Part shown: positions 41,219 through 53,700 of the stretch, piece after piece
Layout: each line of letters opens with the position of its first letter
Position numbering within the stretch: the first letter of the stretch is position 1
DNA from: Campylorhamphus procurvoides
Lineage: Eukaryota > Chordata > Aves > Passeriformes > Dendrocolaptidae
Reading direction: 5' to 3'
DNA: 64,000 nucleotides
NCBI GenBank assembly: GCA_013396655.1
Contig: WBMV01005967.1
Span: 8,706-72,705, forward strand
Notes under the pieces: generated by a model
The model's database searches: none
What the model saw: only the letters and a program-made list of their open reading frames with translations
Told to the model about the DNA's origin: nothing
Translations under genes and position numbers: made by a program

Positions 41219-44200
41219 TTAAACAGAAGTTACCAGGTAAGAGCCAGAGTGACGTTTAGGGCTTTGGGTTCCACTGGAGTCTGCGTTCTCAGACTTGGTG
41301 TCACGTTTCTTCGTGCTGTTGTTCACTGGAGTTGGTATCTGTGATGGCCGAGCAGAACTATTGTCCACGCTGCTCTTCCTGCGGCTTGGATTGTAGTTGA
41401 AAGGAGTCACTCTCGCTGCCACAGCACCGATGGGGGAGCTGTGCTTGCTTGAGCTACTGGAACTGAATGGTGTGCGCTCACTTACAGTACTTTCACTAAT
41501 TTCTGGTGCAGGAACAGGATTATTCTGCAGAGGCTTTGTTTCAGTGCCTTTCTTGTCTGGACTGTCTATCTGAAAGAAAGAGTTCAGACGGTTTTCTAAG
41601 CCAACGGTACGAACAGGAACACCACCATTCCCTGGGGTTTGCTTTTCTTGAATCTCTTTAGGATCTTTACCGTTCACACCCCCTTTCTCTGAAACACTGT
41701 CAATAACGGGGGGAGTGTTTCCAGTGGGGGACCTTCCAGATCGAGGGTTGTTAATTGGGCAGTCCTCTATCCTCACCCACACGTCCTCTGTCTTAGAGAC
41801 AGCTGGTGCCATCTGGTAGATGAGAGTTTTGGAATCAGAGCCGTTTGTGGCACCTGAGGAAGGATCATTCATTATCTGAGGAATTTCATTTTCTTTTATT
41901 TTTCTCCAAGTACCTTTTGCTGGTGCTTGGCTTTCTTTACTTTGCTTGTGTCCAGAAAGAGAACTTCCATGTTGCTTTTCATCTTCACTTTTTGCCTTTT
42001 CACTGGATTCTGAAGAAGCTGACAGAATTGAGGAGGAACTTCCAGTTCTTCGCCAAGTGCTTACCCGAGGAAGGGATGAGGAATGCTTACTGTGCTCACG
42101 CTTCCACGTTCCTGATCGATTGATCAGCAGCCTAGATGGACTTTCAGAATGAGAACGAGCTATGTCATGACGCTTGGCTGGTCTCCCATCATATTCTACA
42201 GAAGGGCTCTGATTAGGGGCTAATTTTCGCCAGCCACCGCTCTGGGCAGTTGAATGAGAGGATAAAGACATATCAGGAAGAGATGGACTTAAAACTGGAG
42301 TCTGTAATTGGGACCTTGTGGGAGAATCTGGCCTGGAAGGAGACAGAGATTCAAATGAAGCTGACTCTTCTAATTTCCGTCTCAGAGTTGGGCTCGGAGC
42401 TTCTTTAATAAAAGTTGACTGACGAACGAGAACAGGTCTCTCAGATCTGTCAGATTCACTTCCACTAGATTTTGCGGATGACATTCTGGATAGGTCAGTC
42501 TTTTTGTTTGATCCACCAGTGCTGAGAGCTTGGTTTAACCCTTTTGAAGCAGACTCACTTCGTGGAATGCTACTGGTACTCTTAGGTAAGGCAGTTTGCT
42601 TTGTAAGGTTTTGCTGGCTCATCTGCCTCCCCGGTGGTGTGTATGACATTCTACCTGAACTTGAGGATTTAGTTGAAGCCGTGCTAGGAGACGATGTTCT
42701 TGGCAACTGTGACAGTTTGTTGGGAGGACTTATACCATTTCTTCCTGGGGAAATTGAGTTTCGCCCAGGAGATTGCAGAGGCCTGCTTAATGGCTGCTGC
42801 TGAGGTCTAGAAGGAGTGGAGTCTCTAGACCCTGACCTAGATGGTCCTTTACTTGATCCACTCTGGTTCAACCCTGATGGCTGCCTAGTTACAGGAGCTG
42901 GCTCAGGTTTCACAGATGACTTTGCTCCTCTGGGAGAACTAGTCAAGCTTTGGCCTTCACTGGGACTCTTGGAGTTCATGTTTTTGAGTGGGGGTCCTTT
43001 TTTGGAAACAGGACTAGTACTCGAAGAACTATTTCGAACTCCTGGAATATGGATCATTGTTCTACCACGTGAAATTGAAGGCACACTTGTCTGTTGTGGT
43101 TGCTTCAACTGGCTTGAAGCTTCAGAATTGGAACGAGCTTTTCCTGTGATCATACTTTTATATACTTTCTTTCCTCCTTTGATTCCCCTGCTTTCTGACT
43201 CTGCTTTTTTAGACTCCAGTGTACTCTTCTCTCCTGGCTTAATAATTCTTGGGCCTTTATTACTAGTGAAAGGCTTTTCTTCTTGATCTGGGGTAAGATG
43301 AAATGGTGAGCCCAGAGAAATACCAGATTTTAATGAAAGGATAGAATCAGAGTCTGATGAAGCTTGTCTAGACAGTGATGCAGCAGCTGCAGCTTGATGC
43401 AAGCTACTAACTATAGAATTTGCACCTTCTTGTATAGCTTTCCAATCAAAGTTCTCTGAATCAGGTGAAAAACCATGTTCTGAATCTGGCCTCTGTATCT
43501 CTCTCAAATCCAGAGTTAAATCTTCTGCCAGTATACCACCTGTATTTCTGGAATTATTCTTTTCACTTTCACTCTTCATTCTTGAGGGCTTTTTCTTTTT
43601 AGGCATAGCAGAACTAATGCATTCCTGCAAAAGATCATCTTCTGAGTCAATGCTAAGAGAACTCAGAGAGCTGTTTCTAGAGAAACATACAGGAGTATCT
43701 TCAACATGAAATGATTTAGGTGCATAACCAGAAGTCTGTGGTCTGTTGGATTCGATCTGTGAATCAGGAGCCTCAGTACGTTTTGCAGGTTCCCCTTCTT
43801 TGTTGTTATTGTTTTCTTGATCAATATCACTGAGGGAGCTAAGAGATGAATTTCGGGAAAAACAAACAGGTGTGTTTTCAATGGCAAAATTCTGCATTTT
43901 CTCATCTGTAGCTGCCCCCCTGTCTGGAATATCTTTAGTTGACTGTGAGAAAGTTTTAGGCTGGCTTCTGCCAGTTGGGTGTTTTTGACAAACTTGAGTC
44001 CTGTTATTTGGTTGCTGACTTGAAGACTGTTCTGGATTAGAGCAGTCTTTACTTTCTGTTTCCTTTGCTTCTTTTCCTTTTCTTAGTTCTGCCTTCTCCC
44101 TTGAAAGGTCAACATCATCATCATCAAAATCTAAAGAACTCAGGGAATCATTCCGTGAAAAACAGTAAGGAGTTCCCTCAATAGGTGTGTAATGATGAGG

Positions 44201-47200
44201 GGAATCAAATGCAAAGCTTCCCCTTACACGCTCTTCGTTATTTGGCAACTTGTCATGAAAGTCTCTTGAATTATTTTTAGAATTCTGTTTCTTTCCATCT
44301 CTGTTCTCTGGGTAGCCTCTTTCGTTACTGACATTGCTTTTAGACTCTGTGCTTTTTCTTATGCGTGCTCTGTATTCATTATTTTGGGGAACAGGCTTTA
44401 CTGGTGATGTTGGCTTCTTTTTCTCACCTTCTGGTTGGTTTTTATTACTTAGAGACGAAGAAGCTTGTTGAATTTGATCCATTATCTTCTTCACTCTGAA
44501 AGGCTTATGACTTTTTCCTTTTGGCATAGCTGAGTTAATGCACTCAGCAAGAATATCACCCTCTTCTGTTTTGTCATCATCCAGGCCTGGGGAAGCCACA
44601 GCTGAGCTTTTTGCTCTCTGAGAGTCGTCGGTACTTCTGCCTTCTGTGGGAATGGTGTCCCGCTTTTCAAATTCCCCAGACTCTGCTCCTACACCCACAC
44701 CATCTACATTGGCCAACTCACTCGGTGGCGATTCTATTGTGAGATCACTCAGAGATGTAGCTGTAGAAAAATTTATTGGTGTACCCTCAACACAGTACAC
44801 CCGTGGCATATCATCTCCTGGTGTAAAACTCACATGCTTTTGCGATTGCAATCTGCTTTGTGAAGGCAAAAGTTTGTAAACTGGCAACTGGCTGGGCTTT
44901 CTGGCTACAGGAGGAGGTATTTTTGGAGCAGATGCTTGAGAAGGCTTTTTGGCTTTACGTGAAGACTTTGTTGGCATTGCAGAAATAATACACGCTTCCA
45001 GTATTTCAATATCATCATCAGAATCATCCAGAATGTCTTTTTCTGCTTCAGCAGGCTTCTCTGCTTTCTTCTCCTCATTGTCCTTTGTATCATCTGACTG
45101 TTCAGGTTCTGTCTCATTTCCATGCTCATTTTCATGAACCGGAGGCATTATTCTTAACTCTGCATCTTTCTGTATGAACGGCTCATCGAGGCTCAGAGCA
45201 CTCAGGCTGGAAGAGCAGGAAAACCCATCTGGTGTGCTTTCTGTGGCAAAATGCAATAGTGTATCAGCATCTGGCAGTACCTGAACTCTTTGAACAGCTG
45301 CATTTACAGCTGCCTGTCTAGGACCAGGCTCTCTCTTTTCTGTACTAGCCACTTTTCCCTTAGGTACATCTCTTTTTACTTGAACTCCTTGAGCAGGCGG
45401 TGGTGTTTTACTTCTGCTTGGAGGCATTGTTTGTCCAGGGCTGTCTGGAAGGTCACTGGGACTTATAATACCACTTACTATTCCACTGCAAGGCTCACTT
45501 TGAACTGAACTGGCAATTGAGCGGCTTTCAAAACTATCCAGGGAACTTACAGAAGTACATCTACTGAACATGAGTGGTGTTTCCTGCACATAATGTTCTG
45601 GTGGGCTTTTAGGAGTTTGTGCGCCACTCTTTGAGGGAGATTTGGCACCTGAAGAAAATTCAACAGCTTTATGTCTAGAGGAATCGGAAGGAGACAAACT
45701 AGAAGTCTGAAGTCTACTGGATTTTGTTCTGATGTGTTGTGATGTAGATGTTATATCATTTACTGCACCTTCTGTAGATAGAGCCCCACTGTTTTCCTTT
45801 AGTTCTGCAATCTGTAGTGTGCTATTTGCATCAGTGCCACGTGTAGATTGATCACGGCCTATTTCATCTTCAGCTGATGACAACGATGACAAAGAGCTAC
45901 ACCTTGAAAAACATATTGGGGTATCTTCCACACAGTAGGTTTGTATAGTTTCCTGGTTAATAGAGGGAGTCTTACAGGAGGTGGTCTTCTGTGCATGACC
46001 ACTTCTGCTCTGTGCAGAACTTGGGTGAAGCTGGTTCTGTCTCTTCGAACCAGCTGAGGGGGTGGATGTGCTCCCACTGCTTGAGGGAATATGGTCAGTT
46101 TTACTGAGCTGCACTGAAGAATTCTTTGGAAAAGTAAAAGATGGCTTCTGAGAAGGTGGTGGAACTTCTGTTGAATATTTTAAACTATAATCGATAGGCT
46201 GATCGACATGATGCTCCTCTTCATTGTACTTTATGCTATAATTAGTTGGCCTGTCTTCCTCTTCATGTTGTTCCTCCTCAGAATAACGTTCACTGTAGTT
46301 GGTTGGCTTGTCGTCATCATAATCATCAACCTGACACAAAGACTGGTTTACTTTCTGATTCATTCCAAGAGCTGGGCCCACTCTGTTCTGATCAGAACCA
46401 CTGGATCCTCTTGATCTAAAGGAAGAAACACACTCCTGCTGCCCAAAAGGTGACTGATATTTCATGTGTTTATCATCTCCACTTTCAGGGTACACAGGGT
46501 ACGTTGCATTTTGGCTTCTTGACTGTCTTTGTTCATTTTGTTTCATTTCATCATCTATTACATGCTTAGGCCTCGCCCATCTTTCATTCTGAGAGGGACT
46601 TTGCCTTCCCGAATTTAACTGTTCATCTGAGTATTTAAGACTATAATTAATAGGAGTGTCAAGCTCTCCATCATTGTCATCCATATGATTTGCACTATGA
46701 ATCTTGTGTGCCAAGTCAGCTGGATATTGACCATAACTACAGAATTTACTTTCATCATCTTCAGAGTAGGATTCAATGGAAGGTTTCATTTGGCCTCTTT
46801 TACCATAGCCATCACTGCTGCTGACACTATTTAAACTATCATTTGAAGCTCTTTTGTATTCCATTTTTGTATAAGGCACAGGACACGTCCTGTTTGAATT
46901 CTCAGATTTAGGAAAGTATGTATTTGAGTGAGTATGGGCAGTGGCTGATCTCCTTGGAGCATTTCTGTCTTCTGTCAAACTGTGTATTTCAGAAGTGGAA
47001 CCAGAACTTCTATCTTCTTGTGGAATGTGCATACTTGTTACTTCTTCCATAACTTTGGCAATCTGAGCTGCAGCAGTAGAAATCTGCATTCCTATTCTCT
47101 TAGAGGAGTTCCCAGTATTCTCTGCAGCTGGATGATAGGTATTTAAACCTACAGTTCGATCCCTTTCAACACTTCTGTCTTTCTCAGATCGAGAAGCTTC

Positions 47201-47774
47201 TGTGTTTCCTCTACTGGAAGAAGAGGAACCAGGCAATACTGTAGCATTTACATATGGTGAAAGCACAGTCATGTTACCAGCATTAAAACTCTCTGATCTG
47301 CATATACCCTCATCATGGCGACTGCCATCCAGGACATACTCACTGTATATATTTTGCTTATGTCTCTGCTTATTACGGTGAGAAGCTTTCGGGCTTAAAT
47401 TATCAATGTTGTCAAAAGTCTCTGATAAATGCTGAGCATCTAATTCTGCTTCCAGTGCCTTTTGTTTTCTGACATGCAGAGATGGCAAGCTTGATCCTGG
47501 AGACATAATGTTGGCGTCCTTGTATTTGGCTGGCCTGTTTGCCATGAGGTTTCTCAAGGCTGCGGCACTACCCATGGCTATCATCTTGTGTTTTGAGTGG
47601 ATGAGGTTTTTCAGCATGCTGACGGCTCCCATGTCCCACAGCGCCTCCTGATCCTTCGCATTGCGTGCAGAAAGATTCCACAGGGTCCCACATGCATTAC
47701 TAACTATTGTCAAACTGTGTGACTTCAAGTGTTGCAACAAGGTTTGTAAGCAGCTGTTCTCCCGCAAGATTTGC
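41219..47774 (-). CDS. APC: APC last coding exon (classical exon 15)
   Basis: A 6556-bp exon. Acceptor caacaccag; the first base G completes AGG (Arg) split from exon 14, then 2184 codons run from QILRENSCLQTLLQHLKSHS to SYLVTSV and TAA (41219-41221). Approximate places: armadillo end 47450-47770; 15-residue repeats 46620-46670 and 46160-46340; 20-residue repeats 45860-45945, 45525-45600, 45175-45255, 44740-44805, 44120-44200, 43820-43895 and 43640-43712; SAMP motifs 44970-45000, 44515-44550 and 43595-43625; SQIP near 41335-41345. The open frame extends 24 codons further upstream into the intron, but that part is not coding. The human counterpart is about 2190 residues. Confidence 0.98.
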
Positions 47775-50700
47775 CTGGTGTTGAGTAATTGAAAACAAAC
47801 ATCCGTAAGTGGCATTTCAAAAGGATAAGAGACAAAGCAAAACAAAAACCTGTTATTCTAGAGGCAAGTCTTGCCCTTAGAAAGGATAACCATGAATTCT
47901 CCAGTGCAAATTTATCTCATATTTCCGCCAGCTTTCATCTGAATGCTAACCAAATCCTATTACAAACATGAATAGTTAGCTTTTAGTACAGTTCATCATT
48001 AAAAAGCAGCAGCTATTAATCTATTTGGATATTCCTGTAATGTAATTGAAATACCTGCCTTATCAAGTGCATTAAAAATTAACTGTGCTTAATTACTATA
48101 CTTAATGCATGCATTCATATTAAGGTTCAATCGTAGAAACTATTAAATATACATGTGGAACCACTGAAGATTTTCAGAAATGTACCTACCTATGGTCCTC
48201 ATTAGTAGCAATTAAGCTAGAAACATTTCTTAATATTCCTCCTCCACTTTCTATGATGGCTAAAGTGTTTGTTTGGCTCCGGTACGTCAGTGTGCCGACA
48301 AGAAATGCAAGAGCACCATCGACAGCACATATATCAGCTTTGTTCCCAGTACAGTGTGCTGACAGATTCCATAAGGCACTCAGAACACTTTTCAGGGTGG
48401 ATTCCTAGGAAAACAGCAAAATGACAGAATGAGGGGAGTTTTCAGCTGTTAGCCACAAGCTCTCAGAAACACGTTAAGTCAGCTTCAAGGAGCTATGTGT
48501 GTTCCAACTTCTGCTTTTTGGGGTGGTAAAGTAGATTTTGTTTTTTTATTCACTTCGCTCCTTCCTTCAGCTCTGGATTTAGTATTACCTGCCCCAGAGG
48601 TTTCAGAAATATGTGCAACAAAACTTCTTTGCTGCAAGAATGATAAAAATGGCTTGAAGGCTAGCTGGCAGGAGCCTCTGGGATGGAATATAATCCCTTC
48701 AAGATACCTAAAATCTATCTAGGAAATTACAGAAGTGGCATTCACTGACTCAAAAGAGGTTTCACTAATGGCAAAATTACACACCCTCATAAATAAAATC
48801 AGATCAATACTAGTAGTTTTGAGGTGCCACTGCTACACTGTGGTCTGCCATATTAACTCAAATGCCCTGTTGTTCAAAGGAAGTTACCCAAACCACATCA
48901 CATGTTTGACATTTATAACTTTTTTTAATCAAGAGGACAGTATTTGTGTTTTGTGTAAAATAAATGCAATCTCTCAGAAATTTATCTCAATCACTTATAG
49001 AGGATACCTTCTTAACTTCTAAAGCACATTCCATCAATGCTTTCACACTTCCAACTTCTCTAAGAGTCTTTTTACTGTTCACATCTGCTCGCCAGGACAA
49101 GTTCCTCAACACACTTGCAATGACCTGCAAAATGTGAAAGAAAAATAATGCATCTCAAGGTAGCTGCTTCATTAGCAGGTTATCAGACTTTCCTCCTGGT
49201 ACTTCTCAAAAAACTAATTAACAGTTGTCATCTTCAGCTCCTGAACTAAACTTTGCTAAAACCTGATTTTGTTGTGTTGTCTGCTAGACTGCTCTAACAT
49301 TTCAGTATGAAGTTTGAACAAAGGTACTGAATTTTGCCGGTGGGTACCTAGAACAGAGATTTGAAATCAGTTTCCCTCCTATCCAAACACTGAAAATTTG
49401 GTCCAAAAAATTCAGATTTGTTCTCTACTCTTACATCTGTATTAAGAGTCATGTAACCTCAGGGGAGATTTATATAGTGTTTTGTGCTTGGAAAATAGAA
49501 CAATAACACTTTCCTGTCTCAGAGATGGTATGATTATATTGACTAATGATTAAAAAGCTCTTTAAAGTCCTTTTAAAATACACTACACCTTTTGCTAGCA
49601 GAATACAATCTGCACCTCTTGGACTGAGGCAGGTCAGTCCAGAAGTCCTGGCCTGGGGCTGCGGGACTCTTTATGGGATCCAAGGGAACAGCATTCTGCA
49701 ATTGCAGAAGACTTATTACAGGCTGGGAAGACCAAATGGTTCCAAAGGCAGGAAAGTGGTAGATGGAGGTGATTTGGGAAGGGACAAGAATGGGAAAACG
49801 CAGGGGACAGAAAGGCACACTGCATCTGAACAGCTGACTGGCTGATACACTTGTGTGGCTGTGCCTTTTGCCTGATTGAGTACAGGCACTGTACAGGCAT
49901 TGAGTGAAGGACTTCCTGCTCTGTGTGTATGTGGGGTCTACATACCAGAGGCTGTAGGCATGAGGTCAGAGGGCCCATGTGTCTGTGACTTCCAGAATAC
50001 TAAATACCTACTCTAATACCACATCAGGGTATACCAATAACCTCTACTATAATTCTAATATTTTTCTCAATTTTAACTAGCCAGTTCCTCCTGTAGTGAA
50101 TTTCTAAGTGTTCTAAGTTATAAAGTCAATTTTACTTAAAATTGTTATGATCCACTCAGACTGCAAGGAAAAACGGGTTTCCTTTCAAAGAGCTATTCCA
50201 GTTTGTTTACAGTATGCATTAATTAAAGTTGATTATAATTTAATATTTAATAATTTAAAACAAGTGCCATACCAATGAAGAACAGTTTTGTGCTCTCAAC
50301 TCTCAGCCTGAGCACTCCTTAAGACTTTATTTTCAAGCTGTTTTCTTCACACAGCAGAAGCCAATAGAACAGATGCTCAGATGTCACATCAAGATCTCTC
50401 AAACCTACCTTTAAAAGTGGACTTCCACTAACAGATCAGGGTCATAAAAGTAAGTTTGATAGCCCATATGTTACAATAAAAAAAAACAAAAAAAACCCAA
50501 AAACCAAACCCCCCAAAACCCCAGAAACATGTCCCCAGAGATAAGAATTTTTACAAGGAGAATGTACTCCATAATTAATGAAATTAGTACAAGTACAAAC
50601 TTCACATCAAGGTTAAGGCAAACAAGACAACAAAAGAAATACTTAATCTCAAAAGAGTCTTACCTGCTGTAAATCTTCACTTTCAGATTTCAGTTGTGCT

Positions 50701-53700
50701 ACAAGAGCTCTCATGCAGCCCTTCATGGAACATAACGTAGCCTGTTAGGGGTCAGAAGAAGAAATAAAGTGAATAGTTTTAAATGACAGGTTAACTGGCT
50801 TGCTTCTGCATGATGCTTTAATATTTTAAGCAAATCATACCTGAAGTTCAATAAAAGCTTTGTAAAATATGCTGTCAAAAACAAATATTTGTTTTGGAAC
50901 TACTAAAAAGTGAAGTGCAATATTGGTTTCAATATGTAAGTGGTAAAATTGTGCTAAATTCTTGTATTTTTTACAACACGTCTAGGACATGATCTGGAAC
51001 TTTACTACCTTGGAAACCTTCTTTACTATGCACCAGATAAAAACTCCTGTGAGGTAGTAATGTGCTGATAACTACTGCCTAGTGAATCTCACAATCATAT
51101 TTTTTCTTTTGAAATAAACAGTTTGAAAAATGAGTATTTAAAATGGACACAAACATAACAGCATTTCTGACATTTGAAGATTGACTTTTTAAGAATAACA
51201 TAGCAACTAAGAAGCTGCAAGGCTTTGAAATAACTTTTGACAATGTACAATTAAAAATTATGCAAAACCAAACTATGTGCCACGAAGTGTGCTACTTGTC
51301 AGATGGACAACATGTGCATTTAAAACTCAAGAGCAGCCCAATCTATGCTACAAACCCAGTAACCCGTAGCAGTTACTGACTGGATGATGTAAAGAGCCAA
51401 TATTTTGTGAAGCAATTCATCTGCAGCAAGGATTTATGCTTTACTTTTGTCTAAAACTTGGAACAAAACCCTAGTTCTCTGAAGCCTATTATTTCCCTTC
51501 ACTCCTGAAATATCTTCCCTCTAGAGCAGAGAGATAAGTCTTCTCAGTATTAGGATTTTTTAAGATCCAGAACTTGGCAAAACCTGGGTCAAGACTTTTT
51601 CACATCTTTCTATCTTTTGAAAGACAGGTCCTTGTCAGAAATTGGAGAATCACTTTTCTCTAATAATGACTGAAGTAGTGCCCAGCATGAGCCAGATATG
51701 CTCCTAGTATTGAAAAGCAAGCTCCAGACTGAAGATGTTCAAAAAATTTACTTAGGAAGTTACAGTATTGTTAAATAACTCACAAATTAAGAAAATATGA
51801 CTCAATTAGCAGTTTTAGTTCAACATCCTCAGAAAAAATCAGTCATAATATAATCATGTGCCATACTAAACTAATGCTCATTAAAAAAATCAAGCCAATA
51901 GATAAAATCCTTCCTTTCAGGGACAAATTAGAAGTTATTTAATATGAGGGCCAATACCAAACTTGAATGATACAACATTCTGTTTCTGGTGGTGTCAGGA
52001 AGAGGATGGAATGACAGAGGTATTTTGAACTTCTGCCTTGAGTACAAACTCAATATCCTGTCCTGGAGATTTGTCACCTGTGTTGAGAACTGTAATACAA
52101 TCATAGCTGTGAACTGAAATTAGTGCATGTTTACAATTCTGCCCTCACCTTGTTTGCCACATCTCCAAAAGTCAAGTTTGTCAGGGCCATTCCAGCATAC
52201 CTCCTTAAGGTAACACTATAGTGATCGTTTGTGAGCCCATACATTTCACAATCCACCTGCAACAGCTCAGCAATGGCCTGCAAACCTCCTTTGAAAATAA
52301 AAAAGAAAAAAATTGTATCTGTACTCTAGTATCACAAGTACATATATACTAAGGATTTGCATTTTTGAGGACAGAACAAATCACAAACATCTGAAAACCA
52401 CAATGTTCAAAAAGGTATATAAATTGTTCAACACTGTTTCTGGATCTTGAATCCTGTGCTTAGCAGCAGCTAAAGGTAAGACAGTATGACATTGGGATTT
52501 TATGGGAAAATGGAAGCAGGAGGAATTATGAGAAGCAAGAAGTACACTCATCTTTTAATTCCACCCAGTCAAAATCCTGACAGACTTGCACCAGTTATAT
52601 AAAAGTCTATTTAATAAATCTGAAAATTTACCCATTTAATTATTATAACTGCATATTATTTTTTGAGAAAAAGTTCATAGAGTATTTTCATTGATAAGTG
52701 GCAAATTAAGGAAAATTGCATGCACAGAATTTACTGAGCATGGACTAAAAAATTCAGGCTGTCAAGCAGGAACCAAAACATTCACAAAAACCCTCCCACC
52801 CCAGGAAGTAGCCTCCATTTCCATAATAATAATACTCTTCCAAAATTCACAATTCATGCCAGAAAAAACAGTATCTGACATAATAATTTATCCCCTGGGA
52901 AATAGTGTGGTTAATTTAAACTGCATTCATCACTTACAGGGCAACAACTGACACAAATGAAGTGACAATGTGTTTAAACTACTGGAAAAAAAAAAGCCAT
53001 ATATCCACTGAGCTACACAAGGAGTGTCAGGCTTTCCAGAAAGCTTCTCACAGGAAGTCAGAGAAATACATCTGATCTTACCAAGCTCATTCATGGCATG
53101 CCTGTGTTCTTCATCAAATGAAAGTTTCATCAGAACACACACTGCAGGACAGATCTGATGATCCACTGGAGCAGGCACTGATCCAGAAATGGGTAATAGT
53201 TAGTACTTCTGAGGTGACTTTGTCTAGATCATGAGTTTTCTAAAGCTAATCTAATCTTAAAAAGAAATCAACTGCATTTTTGTTTAGCGTTCTTCCCAGT
53301 AATACATGAAGACAATTAGTTAAGAATGTTACTAAGAAATATGTGTATTAAACGCTGAAAGACAGATCAGGGAGAATCCTGGTCTATGTGCTGAGTGAAA
53401 AATATGACTTGCAGTACAAACGTATTATTACTGTATTACTCTTAAAAACTAACAATAATCTTTGTGAAGCAAATCAATATGGTTAAGTAGTCTGGTGGCA
53501 TTAAATAATATGCCAACTAATGTGCAGCTATTTTTTTTGGGTGTTGCGACATTATGAATAGTTTAATTACATAACCTAGAAGTTTTTAAGTTCATGTTTT
53601 TGCAAGGTAGATTCTGGATAATTCGGAAATGATATTGATACATCTTGCTCTGAGCCCCACTCCTGCTAAACTCTTCTTATGGTGAACTCCAACAGAGGGC

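Noticed and set aside
42816..43286. 156-codon + strand open frame inside the APC last exon
   Set aside because: Antisense shadow of the APC coding frame; no independent protein similarity or gene structure.
47775..47845. 24-codon upstream extension of the large APC open frame, starting MFCFVSYPFEM
   Set aside because: It is intron read-through. A clear acceptor at 47775-47776 joins exon 14 in frame, and human APC has no such peptide.
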